Below are positions 45,701-58,095 of a stretch of 64,000 bases of DNA, piece after piece (the stretch's first letter is position 1; the number at the start of each line of letters is the position of its first letter). This stretch comes from Antedon bifida (Eukaryota; Echinodermata; Crinoidea; Comatulida; Antedonidae): assembly GCA_963402885.1 (NCBI GenBank), contig OY727093.1, forward strand, positions 8,443,501-8,507,500, read 5' to 3'. The position numbers and the translations under genes are program-made. The notes under the pieces were generated by a model that was given only the letters and a program-made list of their open reading frames with translations, did not search any database and had not been told where the DNA came from.

Positions 45701-46829
45701 TTAACTTCTTAGGCTGTAACCCTGTAAGAGAAAATTAGTAATTCGTAACTGACACATGCAAGTCATAGTTCAGATAATATATATATAGCTTCATACAAAG
45801 AAATAACTTAAGCGTTAACGAAAATTTCCTATCTTAATCAAAGCTTCACAAAAAATGAAATGAGCTTAATGTTTTTTTAGTTACATCAATCTAAACTGTT
45901 GTCTAGATTGCTGAGTCACATGATCTGATAATCCCAGGGTCCTGGATTCAAATCTTTCAAAATACTTGTAATAAGACTTCGAATATGTAGAACTTTATAA
46001 TATTTATGGCAATGATTAAATTCGTTATTTAGAATTTAAAGTACCATCATAGATATAACAACTATCGTTCTCCATAGCTTTATTCTCTTTTGCCCATTTA
46101 TCTGCAAAACCATAATCATCACTGTTGTTGTTACCAGGTCTTCTGGACTTTTTATTTGCTAGAATGTATGCATCAGGGCTATACATTGCAGAGCCTGAAA
46201 TACATAAAAAGAAGTTATTTAAATAAAACATATTCAATTGTACTATAGTACTTATTTTTCCATCATTAACAAACCTGTGTATCCAATTGCCTGATTGGTT
46301 AATTGTGTATCACATGTTCAGTTTTTCTAATGTTTCATTTATTTATTCAACCAGCATAATAAAATTACAATAACATACAAATATAAAAGTGATATTTCTG
46401 GAATTTGGTATTTATCATGCTTTACTCCATGGTATTTATTGTACAAACCTGTTTTTCGGTATTATCATTTTTCCAAATTATTAATACTCTTTTGACATAT
46501 ATTAAACAAAATTTCGGAATACCCCACCATCTGATTCGTGACTGTACAGTGTAAGACTTTACTCCATGGTACAGACGTAGCAAGAGCTTTAAATAGGTCA
46601 CTGCAGTAACATACTGTAGTACAGTACTGTATATGATATACTCCGGTATGTGACCACCATATAGGTGCTTATAATGTGAACAGATCCACTGAGTGAGAGC
46701 ATGGAGGTATAAAATAATAATTTATACCTCCATGGTGAGAGCCTAACATTTAGTATGGGTACCGTACTTACCCGAAAAACATCCATGACGAAAGTTCTTC
46801 TTAAACCTTTTACCACAAAAATATGCCAT
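42715..46829 (-). CDS. large disordered protein with two SH3 domains, function unknown
   Basis: Four minus-strand exons: 46829-46772, 46194-46045, 45721-43445 (one very long exon) and 43226-42715. They give about 998 residues, with phases that fit throughout. The N-terminus is short and basic (MAYFCGKRFKKNFRHG). Residues about 80-760 are low in hydrophobics, Ser/Thr/Lys-rich and predicted disordered, with repeated NRKK/EIQNRQ-type blocks near the start. Two SH3-like domains follow: about 764-822 (ending GFVPRSLV) and about 936-992, the C-terminal one (DYKPTEVDEVEVLTGE, WMWVYV, GYIPAFC). SH3 domains bind proline-rich partners, so a scaffold role is likely but not shown. I do not recognise a named vertebrate counterpart. 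The gene diverges from MRPL10. Confidence 0.82.
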
Positions 46830-48408
46830 CTTATTTAGTTCTACGCAACTGTTTTTACACTTCACTTTACTCACTTTCGTGCCGAGAATTTGAACGAAAA
46901 CATCACTGTTTTAGGAGTCAAATTACTAACATTTGCACCCCTGTGATTGGTTAACAGGTATTACTGTTTTCACCTTGATTAATGGACCATAAAACCGATT
47001 TCAACAGGTAAAATTTTGTCGATGTTTACGCTTGAATTAAATTACTATTGTTCTTCATTTATTGTGATTAATAGTAGAACAATGTACTGCTTCCCATTGC
47101 TTGAGAACAATCGAACACTTAATACCAGGAATAAATCTAATTGATTTTATTAATAGGTCTATAAATCGAATGTATCTGTTACAATTTCCATTTGAAAAAA
47201 AATGTTACCATGGTTTTCTCAATTAATTTTAAAGTCATACCGGTCGGGGTTGTTTATTTAACTATGCCTAAATTACTCCGTGCTCTATAGGCCTACGTTA
47301 ATTTAAATAAATATAATTTTTTAAATGTTGTTAGTTGCAATTAATCTACTTGACTTAATTACGGATCCCTTCTTTATGATTGTATACAAACAAAACCTAC
47401 CTCCAAAATTGACTAATGTAAGTAACTATAAGAACATTTTGAGAAAAATGTCCTACTGTGTTAAGATCCGGGAAAATGTAAGTAGGCTACTACCAATTTC
47501 TCTATCTATTTCAAATAACAAATCATTGGTGATGATACGAGAATCCCCCCGTACCCTGTATGTCAAAATACAAAATTACGAGGGTCCTTTAACACAGAGA
47601 GGCCTTGATGTAAACACAAAACTTTTTGGTAAACTTTAATCAAAGAAACGGTACCGGTAAGATCCGTTCAGTATACGCGGTTAGCATGCAGCATGAGTAG
47701 CCAATCCGCGCTAGCTATCTTCTCATTTACATACAAGTGAAACAACTTTATTTTGGGATTTGGAAGAATGTAATGCGACAGCGGACGGAGATGAAATGAA
47801 GATAGTGGGCTCAGGTTTATAATATAAACACGTACACGCGGCCGTATTATTATTTGTAGCTTACATTTTAATAAACAGTGGCTATGGGACAGATTTACAG
47901 AATCAGTAGGTATATACTGTATGCATAATATATTGATACCGAAACCATCCAGCCTTACCTGGCTGGGACGGAGACACATGTGCTTTACTGTTCGACTGTC
48001 GATACACAACTGCAGAAACCCGACATGCGCGCACAGCGTTTTTTTGTTATCCATTTATACCTGCCCAAATTTAACATTAATAACAATTTACAATAATCTC
48101 AATCATGGATCGATCGAGTACAAAAAAAGATTTTTCATAAAATGCAGTAAATCTTACGATATGTGTGTGTGTGTGTGTATTTAGAATAATTTGCAATACT
48201 TTCACTATATCTAATTCTAAAAATGTCCCGATTCTGTTGACTGGTCATCATTTAAAAATCCCTTTTAGCGTTCCATATTGCTGAGGATATGGACAGGGTA
48301 CCGATTATGTACCTAAAGTATACCTCTGCTAATGAAACATGTTTCACGTTTTTTCAAGAAAAGTGATGTGATGAATTTATCATAATAAGCATAAAGTATC
48401 AGGATAAA
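46830..48408. promoter_or_regulatory. divergent upstream region, SH3 gene / MRPL10
   Basis: 1.6 kb between two oppositely directed starts. It contains a (GT)n run at about 48160-48178 and a slightly GC-richer stretch at 47640-47850. No supported exon. Confidence 0.4.
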
Positions 48409-50611
48409 ATGAATTTAATTATGCTACATCGAAGTAATAAAGGTAAGCCTAGTACATATAATACACATTCCAATTGTGTATTTTAAATGCATTGTTATAT
48501 AACCACTTTTAAAGACTTAATAGGCTAGGCCTAGCTAGGCTTTCGTCTGACCAACCAGCACCACCAGGCAGGATAGCTTCCACTAGGCGTAGGCCAACTA
48601 GAATAGCGCTTCGACTAGGCCTAGTTAGTAGCTTTGGTCAACTAAGGATGCTGATACCAATACTAATTTACAACTGTGCCAATAGAAACTTTTTTGAGTG
48701 TGTGTGCAGATAGCTTTGTCTGGTGGGATATAGGCCTAGGGTTATTAATAGATAAAAGTGAATTTTTGAATGTCTTTTTGCTCTCAAAAAGTTGTTTTAG
48801 ATCACATCATAGGCCCTTACATTGAACTTTATAAATTTGTACTTGTTTCTCCATAGCAGGCCTTCTAGGCCTCTCTTCATATCAGTCACCGATGATATGG
48901 ACATTTATAAGAACAATGAAATCTGTAAATACAAGAAAGAAAAAACCTATGCACATAATGAGAGCAAAGCTCATGAAAGTAACAGAGTGGAGAGAGAAGC
49001 CAGATTATCGCCCTGCTGGACTTTTATGTGATCGTATTGCAGCAAAAAAAATTGTGGAAGTTGAACCAGAAGTAAGTAAACTGATAACCAACAATCTAGG
49101 TCAGAGTTCTCTCAACTTTGTATTTAAATAAATTTCAGTATGTCCGTAGTAAATAGTAAATGTCAGTTGTTTTTACACATCATGTCAATCAGTCATTCTG
49201 CACATGTGCACATGTTTTTGAGACTGCGCATAAGGATTTTCTGACTTGACAGTGCATTATATTTGCTTGGTGCATCATGAAAATGCTTTGTTTTACTCGT
49301 GCGATAATTCAAAGCCAATTATACTTTAATTTGGCATAGTTTGTATGTATTACCATAGTATTTATCTTCATTTCCGTACATCCATAATATGACCGAATTT
49401 TCTGTAGTAACTACTATGGATGTTCCATAGTTTTAGTATATTTGTTTGTAAATAATAATTTTGTTTTTCTTTAAGGAAAACCTTGCCCTAGAGTTTGAAG
49501 CAAGAGAGTTTTACAAGCTTCTGTCCTCCTCAAAGATGGTAGCAGTGTTTCACAATAATGGCATTAATATGCAAACAAAAACAAACTTACAGAAAAAATT
49601 GATGAAAGTGGACATTCAAGTGCATATCATTGCTAATGAGGCTGCAAAATTGGGAACAGATGGCACAGAATTTGCCAACATGCAGCGTCTATTTATTGGA
49701 AGTAATCTATATGCTGTGTCCGATAAACCTAATGTAAAAGAATTGTTGAAAGCTACCAGAAAAGTCCCAAGTATTCTACTAATTGGTAATTATCATGTCT
49801 TTCTATACTCCTTTCTCACATGCTTAAACTGTTATGCACTTAATTTGACAAAGAACATTTCATCGCTTTCCTTGGTCAAATAAAAACTGCATTTTTGGGC
49901 CTGCTACGTACATCCTTAAGTTGTTTTCTTGTTTCACACTCCCCACCGTCACACAGTTTTTTATGGTTTGTGGTTCTAGCCAAAAATTGACAACACATCA
50001 ATTTACCTGACCTACTTGTTCTCACTTCTCACTCACAATCCCAAAAGCATTTTTCCGAATTTGTTCTCCCTAATCGAAAGCGTAAAGCCTTGTCTACACT
50101 ATCAAACTTTAAGTGACAAAAAAAATGTAATGTGCTCATATATGGACATGATGATGTCATATCATTATCATATTTGAGAATATCACTACCATATTTGGGC
50201 ACATCACCCTTTTTTTTAAACGAGTTTGATAGTGTAGACAGAGCTTAAGATTATATGCATGTGTAGAGAGATTTGGAAGATGGAAGCATGAATACACTTT
50301 ATGCATATAAACTGTCGCTTTTCGCGCGTTGGAAAATAGGCTTATGCTCTTTTACTAATGTAGACACAGTTTGCAATATTTAAATGTGTCTATTGACGGT
50401 TTTTTTGTATTTAGGTGGCTTATTAGAAAATCAGTTGATGTCATTTGCAGACTTGGAGCAATTTGGAAGTCTTCCTTCTCTAGACGTTATGCAATCTCAA
50501 ATTGTGTCTACTCTTTCATCAAGTATATCAACAACTAGCAGATATCTGCAGACCAATCAACAGATGCTTGCAGCCAATTTGTCTCAGTTAGAATCACAAA
50601 AACAACAATGA
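48409..50611 (+). CDS. MRPL10: mitochondrial ribosomal protein L10 (uL10m)
   Basis: Four exons, 48409-48442, 48860-49071, 49476-49785 and 50415-50611, give 250 residues (human 261). uL10m anchors the L7/L12 stalk on the mitochondrial large subunit. The N-terminus is basic and hydroxylated, as expected for a matrix-targeting peptide. The block MHIMRAKLMKVTEW matches the family's VMHFQRQKLMAVTEY. Exon 3 carries the L10 core (FYKLLSSSKMVAVFHNN ... LFIGSNLYAVSD ... LLKATRKVPSILLIGG). Exon 4 carries the helical tail that in uL10 proteins binds L12. The assignment follows this ordered similarity. Intron 3 holds a family A MITE. Confidence 0.9.
48515..48650. repeat. TAGGCCTAG-rich cluster
   Basis: CTAGGCCTAGCTAGGC, CTAGGCGTAGGCC and CTAGGCCTAGTTAG occur within 130 bp of MRPL10 intron 1. 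Similar clusters lie at 14250-15040 and 57780-58150, next to other gene starts. Confidence 0.6.
50086..50245. mobile_element. palindromic MITE family A, copy 6
   Basis: TAA on both sides, arms TTGTCTACACTATCAAACTT and GAGTTTGATAGTGTAGACAG. In MRPL10 intron 3. Confidence 0.9.
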
Positions 50612-50784
50612 GTTTTATTTTAGTGAACTGAAGATCTGATCACTTAAACTTTGCTCACACTTATACTTGTTGACAATGACAGTTTAATTGTTTGTTCTGC
50701 TATGCTCCAATTTGGAGAGATTGTTGTTGATGTGTATGAGACATCCTCAGCCTAAGCACTGAATTATGTTGCTCTAGCATCATC

Positions 50785-51187
50785 CCCAATGAACCACACC
50801 AAACCCCAATGATGTTTCACGCCTAACCCCAATGATGATCCACACCAAACCCCAATGATGATCCACACCAAACCCCAATGATGATCCACACCAAACCCCA
50901 ATGATGATCCACACCAAACCACAATGATGTTTCACGCCTAACCCCAATGATGATCCACACCAAACCCCAATGATGATCCACACCAAACCCCAATGATGAT
51001 CCACACCAAACCCCAATGATGATCCACACCAAACCCCAATGATGATCCACACCAAACCCCAATGATGATCCACACCAAACCCCAATGATGATCCACACCA
51101 AACCCCAATGATGATCCACACCAAACCCCAATGATGTTTCACGCCTAACCCCAATGATGATCCACACCAAACCCCAATGAACCAGGT
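50785..51187. repeat. minisatellite, exact 23-bp unit
   Basis: About 17 copies of ACCCCAATGATGATCCACAC plus CAA, very uniform. A variant unit ending GTTTCACGCCTA appears three times, at offsets of exactly 5 and 9 units. Because 23 is not a multiple of three, the antisense strand cycles through all frames without a stop and produces spurious open frames. Confidence 0.95.
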
Positions 51188-52195
51188 CCAACGAATTACC
51201 CAAATTAACCGCATTTTATGACAAGTCATGCTTACTGCGATCACCGTGTTCAGGAGATCGGACCTCCGACCCTCGAACATCTCCCTAGGAAAATGGTGAG
51301 TAAAACCATGGGTTCACTGTGGTTTGGTGTGGCTCGATGAGGGTGATTCGTCGGACTAGTACGAATATTTAACTAAAAACAGTTCTTTAAACATTCATGT
51401 TGTGACATTTCCCAGCATTATGTGCCTATAATTGTATCATAGTACATTATTCCTGTATTTTATTTAAAAAAAATCAAGTAGTATAATGAAATTAACTATA
51501 AACCAGTAAATGTACTTTACATTTAAGGAAGGGTTTATTGCAGAAATAATATTGTTACAAATAAAAAGAGAAAACAATTTCATATGACTATCTTTTCAAT
51601 TCGTACTTACATGATTGTTACAGGACCATTTAGGGTATGAAGGCCTTTAATTATAGACTATAAAGTCTCCAAAGTATGAATGCTTACTTCAAAACAGTTA
51701 TGTGTCCTGTTAACCATGATCCATCTAAATGAAGACAAATGTTAAGCATTCTGTATGCCAAGAGCCTATGGTCAACCACAAGAAACTGCACTTATTAAAC
51801 TTGCTCAGATAGGAATAACATTGCTTTTGTTTTACTTGCATAAATAACATCTTATCTAACAATATTTTACTGAAACACATGCCCCCCCCCCCTCTCCCCC
51901 ACTTATTTAAAGGATAATAAAGGAATTATATATTATTTGAGAATACAATATTACAGTGCTATATAAACACTGCAATGTTCAAAATGGTTGTAATATTATT
52001 ACATTAACTGTATGTACACTTATATTTTTTTCTAGCATGTTTGAACAGATACAGTATTTTTTCTTCATTCTTTTTTTGTAGAGTGCCAGTGAATGTAATG
52101 TACTACAGTACTCTGTGCTATATAAATGTAGTAACAATAATTATGAATTTGAACACTGATTATGAAAAAGCGCCAAACAAATTTTACAACGTTCA

Positions 52196-52529
52196 TTAAA
52201 GATGTATTTGTTCCCCTGTTGAAAAATAATGTTTTTGTTGAATATGCCATTTTAATGTCACATAATAGTTGTTCACTTTAAACAAAAATTGGACCAGAAA
52301 ACAAATTATTTAACTGAAAATACTGTAATTTAAGAGAAATTGGCTCCCAGCCAATGTTTTTTGGTTGAAATTAACCATTTATTTTGTCATTTATTAAGTA
52401 ATAACATTATTTTTTCGTTTTTTTTTCTACGGAAGTAATTAACCTTGTTAATATAAAATTACAAAATGGCCTATTCGAAGTCCGATTTTATTAATTTTAA
52501 TTTTTTTTGGGGGGACAATACATCTTTAA
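52196..52529. mobile_element. piggyBac-like MITE, copy 2
   Basis: Bounded by TTAA; ends AAGATGTATTTGTTCCCC and GGGGGGACAATACATCTT. Homologous to 15430-15794 throughout. Confidence 0.85.
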
Positions 52530-52637
52530 CAGTTATATATATGTTATTCTAGTTACATTATTTGTATTAGCTTATATAATAATTTTGACAAATAATTCTG
52601 TACATAATTGAAAATATTGAAACGAAAGCAAGTTGAT

Positions 52638-55600
52638 TTATAATTTTGGAAAGTATAGGTTCTTTCTTAGTGTATACTGGGGAGCTGGAACCTGCTTGTA
52701 ACAGCCGTTAGACTCATTAGCAATAGCCTGGCTTACTTCATTATTCACTTGTGTTAGGATATCTAGAATGTGATTGGTATGGTGGTATCTTTTCAAATTT
52801 TGTGTCAGTTTAGTAATGTACCACGATCCATAGGTCTTGCTCCTGTATGACACGTTGCCAGGTGCCGTGGCATATCCGAGCAGGAAATCGGCATCATCCG
52901 GAATATTCTCTGTAGCAGTAGGTGGAGCATCGTCTGTTTCCATATTTTGCACGTGTTGCTCAGCCCGTCTAGTTCCTTGGCAGGCTTGTAGAAAGAATAA
53001 CTTTGGCTTGTTTGCTAGTGTCTTGCAAAACCCTGTACGAAATGAACTAGTCATATCTATTATTTTACAATGGACTCCGTCAATGCCATAAACTTTTCCA
53101 AGGTCACCGTGGGACAATATGCAACACACGAAACAATCATACTTGGAATGATCCATTTTACGAACATCAATTATTTTATTCATCATCTGTTCGCCAGTTG
53201 CATTGCGTATCACCTCAACATCAAATCCCAAGTAGTTGAAAACATGATTCAGATTTGCTGTTGAGGAATTAAATTAATTTAAATGTTATCAGTCCATTAA
53301 TTCAGTACAAACTAAAAATTATTAAAATGAACACTACGACGATAATGGTCGATGATAAATAGACAAATATGCATTTTTCATACATAAAACAAAAGAAATA
53401 TAAAAACTTTTCATTCTTGAACTATAGAATAACCATATATGCTTCCTTTGATGAAAATGATATTTTACACGTCCAATCAAATGACGTCATGATTAGTAAG
53501 AGCAATAATATCGTGACAATACAACGATTTTATTGTTTTTAGTGATCATGACGTCATTTGATTGGAATTTAAAAAATAGTATTTTTATCAAAGACAGCAT
53601 AAATGATTATTCTATAGTTCTGGAACGAAAACCTTTCTAATTTCTTTTGTTTTATGTAATAAAAATGCATGTTTATGTATTTATCGTCGATCGTTATCGT
53701 CCTAGTGTAAATGGGCCTTTACAGTAGTCGTTATTATAAAAACACGCCTGAATGTACCCTTGCCATTTGAATGGTTGATTATGTATTGCGTGACGTTTGG
53801 TAGGCCTATAAGTTCCATGGAAAAGTGGGATCTAATACCTGGACTAAATTCTAAGAATCTTTTTATTCATTTTACTGTTCTTTTGTTTGTTATATTTTTT
53901 ACTATGTAATGTCTATAAATAGATGTCAAGGAAGATAAGAAAGATGATGACATGAGAATTGACCAAGTAAAAATAAATGTGAAAAAGAAAAGTGAAGTTA
54001 AAGGCACCTGCTAAATCAGAAAGTGTTGATATAAAACCAGCTAGTCCTAAAAAGTGATCTAGTTCAGTCTTTGATTGTAATTTAATTAAATACCATGGGC
54101 TAGCTATGACACCAGGGAAGAGTGAAGTGAAATTCCAATATTACATTTAAAGACTTCTAAAATTGAAAGTAATATACCTTCATCAACCTCTGAACCTTTT
54201 CTTTCTTTTAGGTTACTCTCTTTAATAAACTGCATATTGTTTATAATGAGGCATATTCCACGTGTAGCGTGGGTCATACTGTATTCCTTAATCTGCAATC
54301 CTATTATAGTAAAAATAATAAACTAAATTAATCCTATGACAAAAACTTTATGTTATCTAAAATTGGGTAAGTATAACCTTTTATCTATAAATAATTTACA
54401 GGCCAGACTTGCCCCAAGTCTTAGTTATTCGATTTGTCTGTATCAACTAAAGTATATTTGAAATGCCATATTTTCCAAAATCTTTTACCAATGTCGAATG
54501 GCAAAAATAAAACATATATCATTATTTACAGGCACCAATGTGAATATTAAGGCTCATACCAAAAGGCTATGTTTCAAATTCTTTGTATGTAGTATAATTC
54601 ATGTCACACACATGAAATACATTCCTTTTTGGTGTTAAAGTTAACATACACATAAAGACAAGCCCATTGAATGAAGCTTTTAGATCTAACAACAGGATGC
54701 TGAGCTCCGGAGATCTAAGGGTTTATCTGTGGCTGCGACACAACTGGTTCCACGCCCTTTAATAGCCACTGCGTGCCACAGAGAATATGTACACAGTACA
54801 GTACTTTTGGTATTTGTCGCAACCATGAGCCATAAGATTAAATGAATGTTACGAGTTTGTATCTTGACGGGGCGAGCTCAGTGTCCTGTTGTTCGCCTTG
54901 ATAAGACTACCATTATTATTATTATTATTAGGGACTTTACGAAACACGACGGTTAGGTGAGGACGACGGATATCCTATGCTCGCCAGAGTGTAAAATCAT
55001 ATACAGTCAACATAGCCGTTTTATTAGTTATGCACCCTTGCGCGAAGACGACGACCGGCAGTATCTTTCTCCCTCCCCTGACGATACAGCATAGGCCTAG
55101 CCTTCCTAGCTAGGGGCCTCGCATTCAAATGCCGCTTTTAACAAAGCCATTTTAACCCAATAAAAATGTTATTTCATTAAACAATTAAATTGTTCAAGTT
55201 CAAAACGGGAAGATGGCAACTTTATCGTTCTCAATAAGTTAAGACAGAATTTCACGCTAAGCTCAGCCTACTTTGTTAAAGCTCATGCATAAATTATTCA
55301 TGAGCACCGTCCTATGGCATTCCGTTGTGTTTCATGAAGTCCCTATTATTAATACATGCATGGTCCAATTACCTTTAGTCTGAGTATGTAAAACTGCATC
55401 TCTTTGCTCATCTTGTTCAGTAAGACTTGGTGTTGCTTCTACCGGTTGTGACATGGATTGCATACTGCTCATTTCTACACAGAAATAAATGTATGACATT
55501 TTGTATAAAACAAATCAATCATCATTATGATTTAATAGTGTAGCATTTGACACTAGAATTAGTATGAATTGTCTAAAAATAAGTAATAGGTAATAATATA

Positions 55601-57519
55601 TTTTTTGTATAAAACATTTACCATTTTTTAGATAGTTCGATAAATCTTGTCGATCGATTTTAGGAGATCCTAATGCTTCACACAACGAATCCATCTGTTG
55701 TTCTGGATTTGTTCTTTTTTGCCATTTTAATAGCATTGTATGAGAATCCTCGATGCCATCCATATCAACAGCAGACAGGCCCAGTTTATAGCCCAACATT
55801 CTCCATTCATCTCCTAGCGAACTGGCAAGATAACTGATGTAACTCTCTTGCTGAGAGCCTATAACACAAATTCAAAATTAAAATGTACTGCCACTCTTAA
55901 AGCTCTGTCTAACTATCAAACTGGCTTGACAAAAAAGTGTGATGTGCCCAAATATGGTAGTGATATGACATCATCGTATCCATATATAGGCACATCACAT
56001 TTCTTTGTCACATAAAGTTTGATAGTGTAGACAGAGGTTTACAATCAGAAAATATATTATAAAGAATACTGTATACAACCACATGTTGATCAAATGACAA
56101 TGAATGAAAAAATAGGTTTTAGATGATTTTTGTTCTTATTTTTTAGGAACTAGACTCAAATGTAACATCAAAGGCAGTAATATTCTAAAATACTAAAGCA
56201 ACAGAAACTATTTAAAGCACCTTGGTTGTTCACTGGCGGTTCAGTCAGTTTTAAGCTGTTGAATGTTTCTTGAACGTCTTGATATTCTTTTTCTTGTACG
56301 ACTGGCTTGCTTTTAGAACTTGATTGTGAATGTTCATCTTTTACATCTCCACATTCAGAAGAACCTTTGAAATTTGAAAGGAAATTATGATTTTAGTAAA
56401 GATTAAAATTATGAATGATGACACAATCGTGGTAAAGATCAATCATAATTATTAGTCATTGTGCTTAAAATTGTGCTGTATATAAGAAAATGATTAACAA
56501 ATGTCCTCTATTACAAAGATGTGTTCGAAATAAGTATAAGGCCTAGACAGCAATGTTTTTTTTATAATACAGTAAATGAATATTTGGCTATCCAGGAACA
56601 TACCTCTATATCTTGTTACTTTTGACACCAATTCGTTACTTCCTATATACAACCCAATTTCTTTAAGAAAATCTAGATTTGTTGGTGATATTATCATGAG
56701 TTTTTCCAATTCAATCATTAGTTTAATTGGCTCGTCAATCTTCTCAATTTTTCTGGCTGCCATATGATCTCTTAATAGAGGCTTTAATGAAGACAAGTCA
56801 TTCTTTCCGATATCATATGCAAAATCAACTACCATACGTCTGGGTAAAAATAATATGAATTAAATTATGGATAAATGTATAATACTACAGTAATAGTGTA
56901 TAGTTATTGAAATCTAATGAAATAGTAAAAATAATGAATGTTTATATTAGTTAGAATATTCTCACCATTCGACTTTTGAGATTATTTTGAAATCTTTTTT
57001 TTGTGGAAAATCTATCGATTGTACAATCATTTCCTATTATGCAATAGTATACAATACGGCCGATAACATTACTACACTGTCTAGAGATGTGTAGTTTACT
57101 AGTATTTATTAAATACAGTACCTGTACGCTGATATACAGTTAGTTTTTTTCCCTCTTTCTGCAAACGGTAAACATTTTTCAACTTGTACTTTAAGATCAA
57201 TTCTTTCTATCAGGCTAAGCATTTCTATAATAATTCCCAAGTTGTCTTTTGATAGCCGTCCTCTCTTCTCAAGTTTATCCAAAACATCGAGACCTCTACT
57301 GGCAGTCTCCAGTTCACCATGACGAAGGCCAATGTTTGTATCCAGACATAAGTATTTTAGCCTACAAATGTCACTTTCGGTTAAATTTTGATCAATGTTT
57401 AACAACATTTTGCGGTAATCAAAGTGGGAAAATTCTTTTGTGGTGCGAGTTTGCTCTTGAACTCCAAATGTGTTACTAGTAGGGCTGATAGGTATTGGTT
57501 TAGCATCTGTTTCCGCCAT
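52638..57519 (-). CDS. initiator caspase with DED-DED-Death-caspase architecture
   Basis: Seven coding exons on the minus strand: 57519-57122, 56839-56604, 56364-56221, 55858-55622, 55474-55373, 54300-54178 and 53257-52638. They give 619 residues. Two death-effector domains (about 33-111, with the RIDL motif at 106-109, and 134-212) come first, as in caspase-8/10. A linker leads to a Death domain (about 261-338: SSLGDEWRMLGYKLGLS, then LLKWQKR). A second linker precedes the protease: Arg386 (THATRGICLI), His463 (ILSHGD), Cys506 (LQACQG), and p10 with SYRS and GSWYI. Asp residues near METDDA and IPDDAD could be p20/p10 cleavage sites. All introns after DED2 are phase 1, so the linker and Death-domain exons are symmetric and could have been inserted by exon shuffling. 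It is a caspase-8-like initiator in an apoptosis or immune pathway; which adaptor it binds is unknown. Confidence 0.93.
53329..53708. mobile_element. long foldback element B in caspase intron
   Basis: Two arms of about 170 bp are near reverse complements. The outer ends carry CACTACGACGATAATGGTCG and CGATCGTTATCGTCCTAGTG. The inner arms share CCAATCAAATGACGTCATGA. The whole is one imperfect palindrome. A partial relative is at 27215. Confidence 0.8.
54926..55350. mobile_element. inverted-repeat element C in caspase intron
   Basis: Left end GGGACTTTACGAAACACGAC, right end mirror CCGTTGTGTTTCATGAAGTCCC, about 24 bp with few mismatches. TTATTA/TATTATTA lies at both borders. The interior is richer in GACGACGG-type motifs than the surroundings. 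No transposase. Confidence 0.7.
55901..56038. mobile_element. palindromic MITE family A, copy 7
   Basis: AGCTCTGTCTAACTATCAAA on the left, GATAGTGTAGACAGAGGT on the right, with TTA near both ends. In the caspase intron between the linker and Death-domain exons. Confidence 0.85.
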
Positions 57520-58048
57520 GATAAATATATCTGCCAAAAAAAGATGGTTGATTTAAATTAATGATATTCAACAAATTTTTTAGTTTTTACTTCATTCTCA
57601 ATTTTTGAATCTTCGTTCAGTGGGTCCCTAAAGTTTATTAGTGGTCATCATCATTGTCCTGCCCAGTCAATTGACAAAGAATTTTGTCAATAACCCTTTG
57701 CGGCATGATTTACCATACACTACAGACAGTCTAGTAGTAGGTTAATTCGGAAATAAATATTTAGACTATACTCTGCAGACTAATGGCCTAAATTCAACCA
57801 GGCCTAGCCTATATGTGTTTGATTATAATACGGTATTTATTAACCGTAATGTGGTAGGCTAGGCCGCCTAGGCCTATAATACTAGGCCCAATTTAAAAAA
57901 AATACCTTTTTAATATTATTTTTGCTGAACCATGAATCGAACCTTCAAAGCCTTTTGTCTTCGTTATGTATGTGTAAGCCCAGGCCTAGCCACTTTCGCC
58001 TAGCTAGGCTTAAATTAAATGAGCCAATTAATTTAAGTTAACTCTTAC

Positions 58049-58095
58049 CTATGTAGTGTTCGATGCCGGAAGACAAGGCAAATGTCAATATTGAC
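58049..58095 (-). other. probable 5' UTR exon of the caspase gene
   Basis: On the minus strand the sequence runs to ACATAG/GTAAGAG, a strong donor. The first coding exon begins with its own acceptor (TTTGGCAG at 57531) 11 bp before the ATG. That pairing implies a non-coding first exon here. The exact transcription start is not visible, so the right boundary is approximate. Confidence 0.5.

Larger units (their letters stand above)
50612..52637. other. intergenic between convergent MRPL10 and caspase
   Basis: Contains the 23-bp minisatellite (50785-51187), a poly-C run (about 51885) and a piggyBac-like MITE (52196-52529). The rest (51190-52195) is AT-rich with no supported gene. Confidence 0.5.

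Noticed and set aside
45202-45738. Plus-strand frame of 178 codons overlapping the SH3 gene
   Set aside because: It is the reverse-strand shadow of the long low-complexity exon 45721-43445, with no family resemblance.
50780-51280. Antisense Gly/Trp/His repeat protein, or a CRISPR-like array
   Set aside because: The units are contiguous 23-mers with no unique spacers, in an animal genome; the open frames come from the repeat unit itself.
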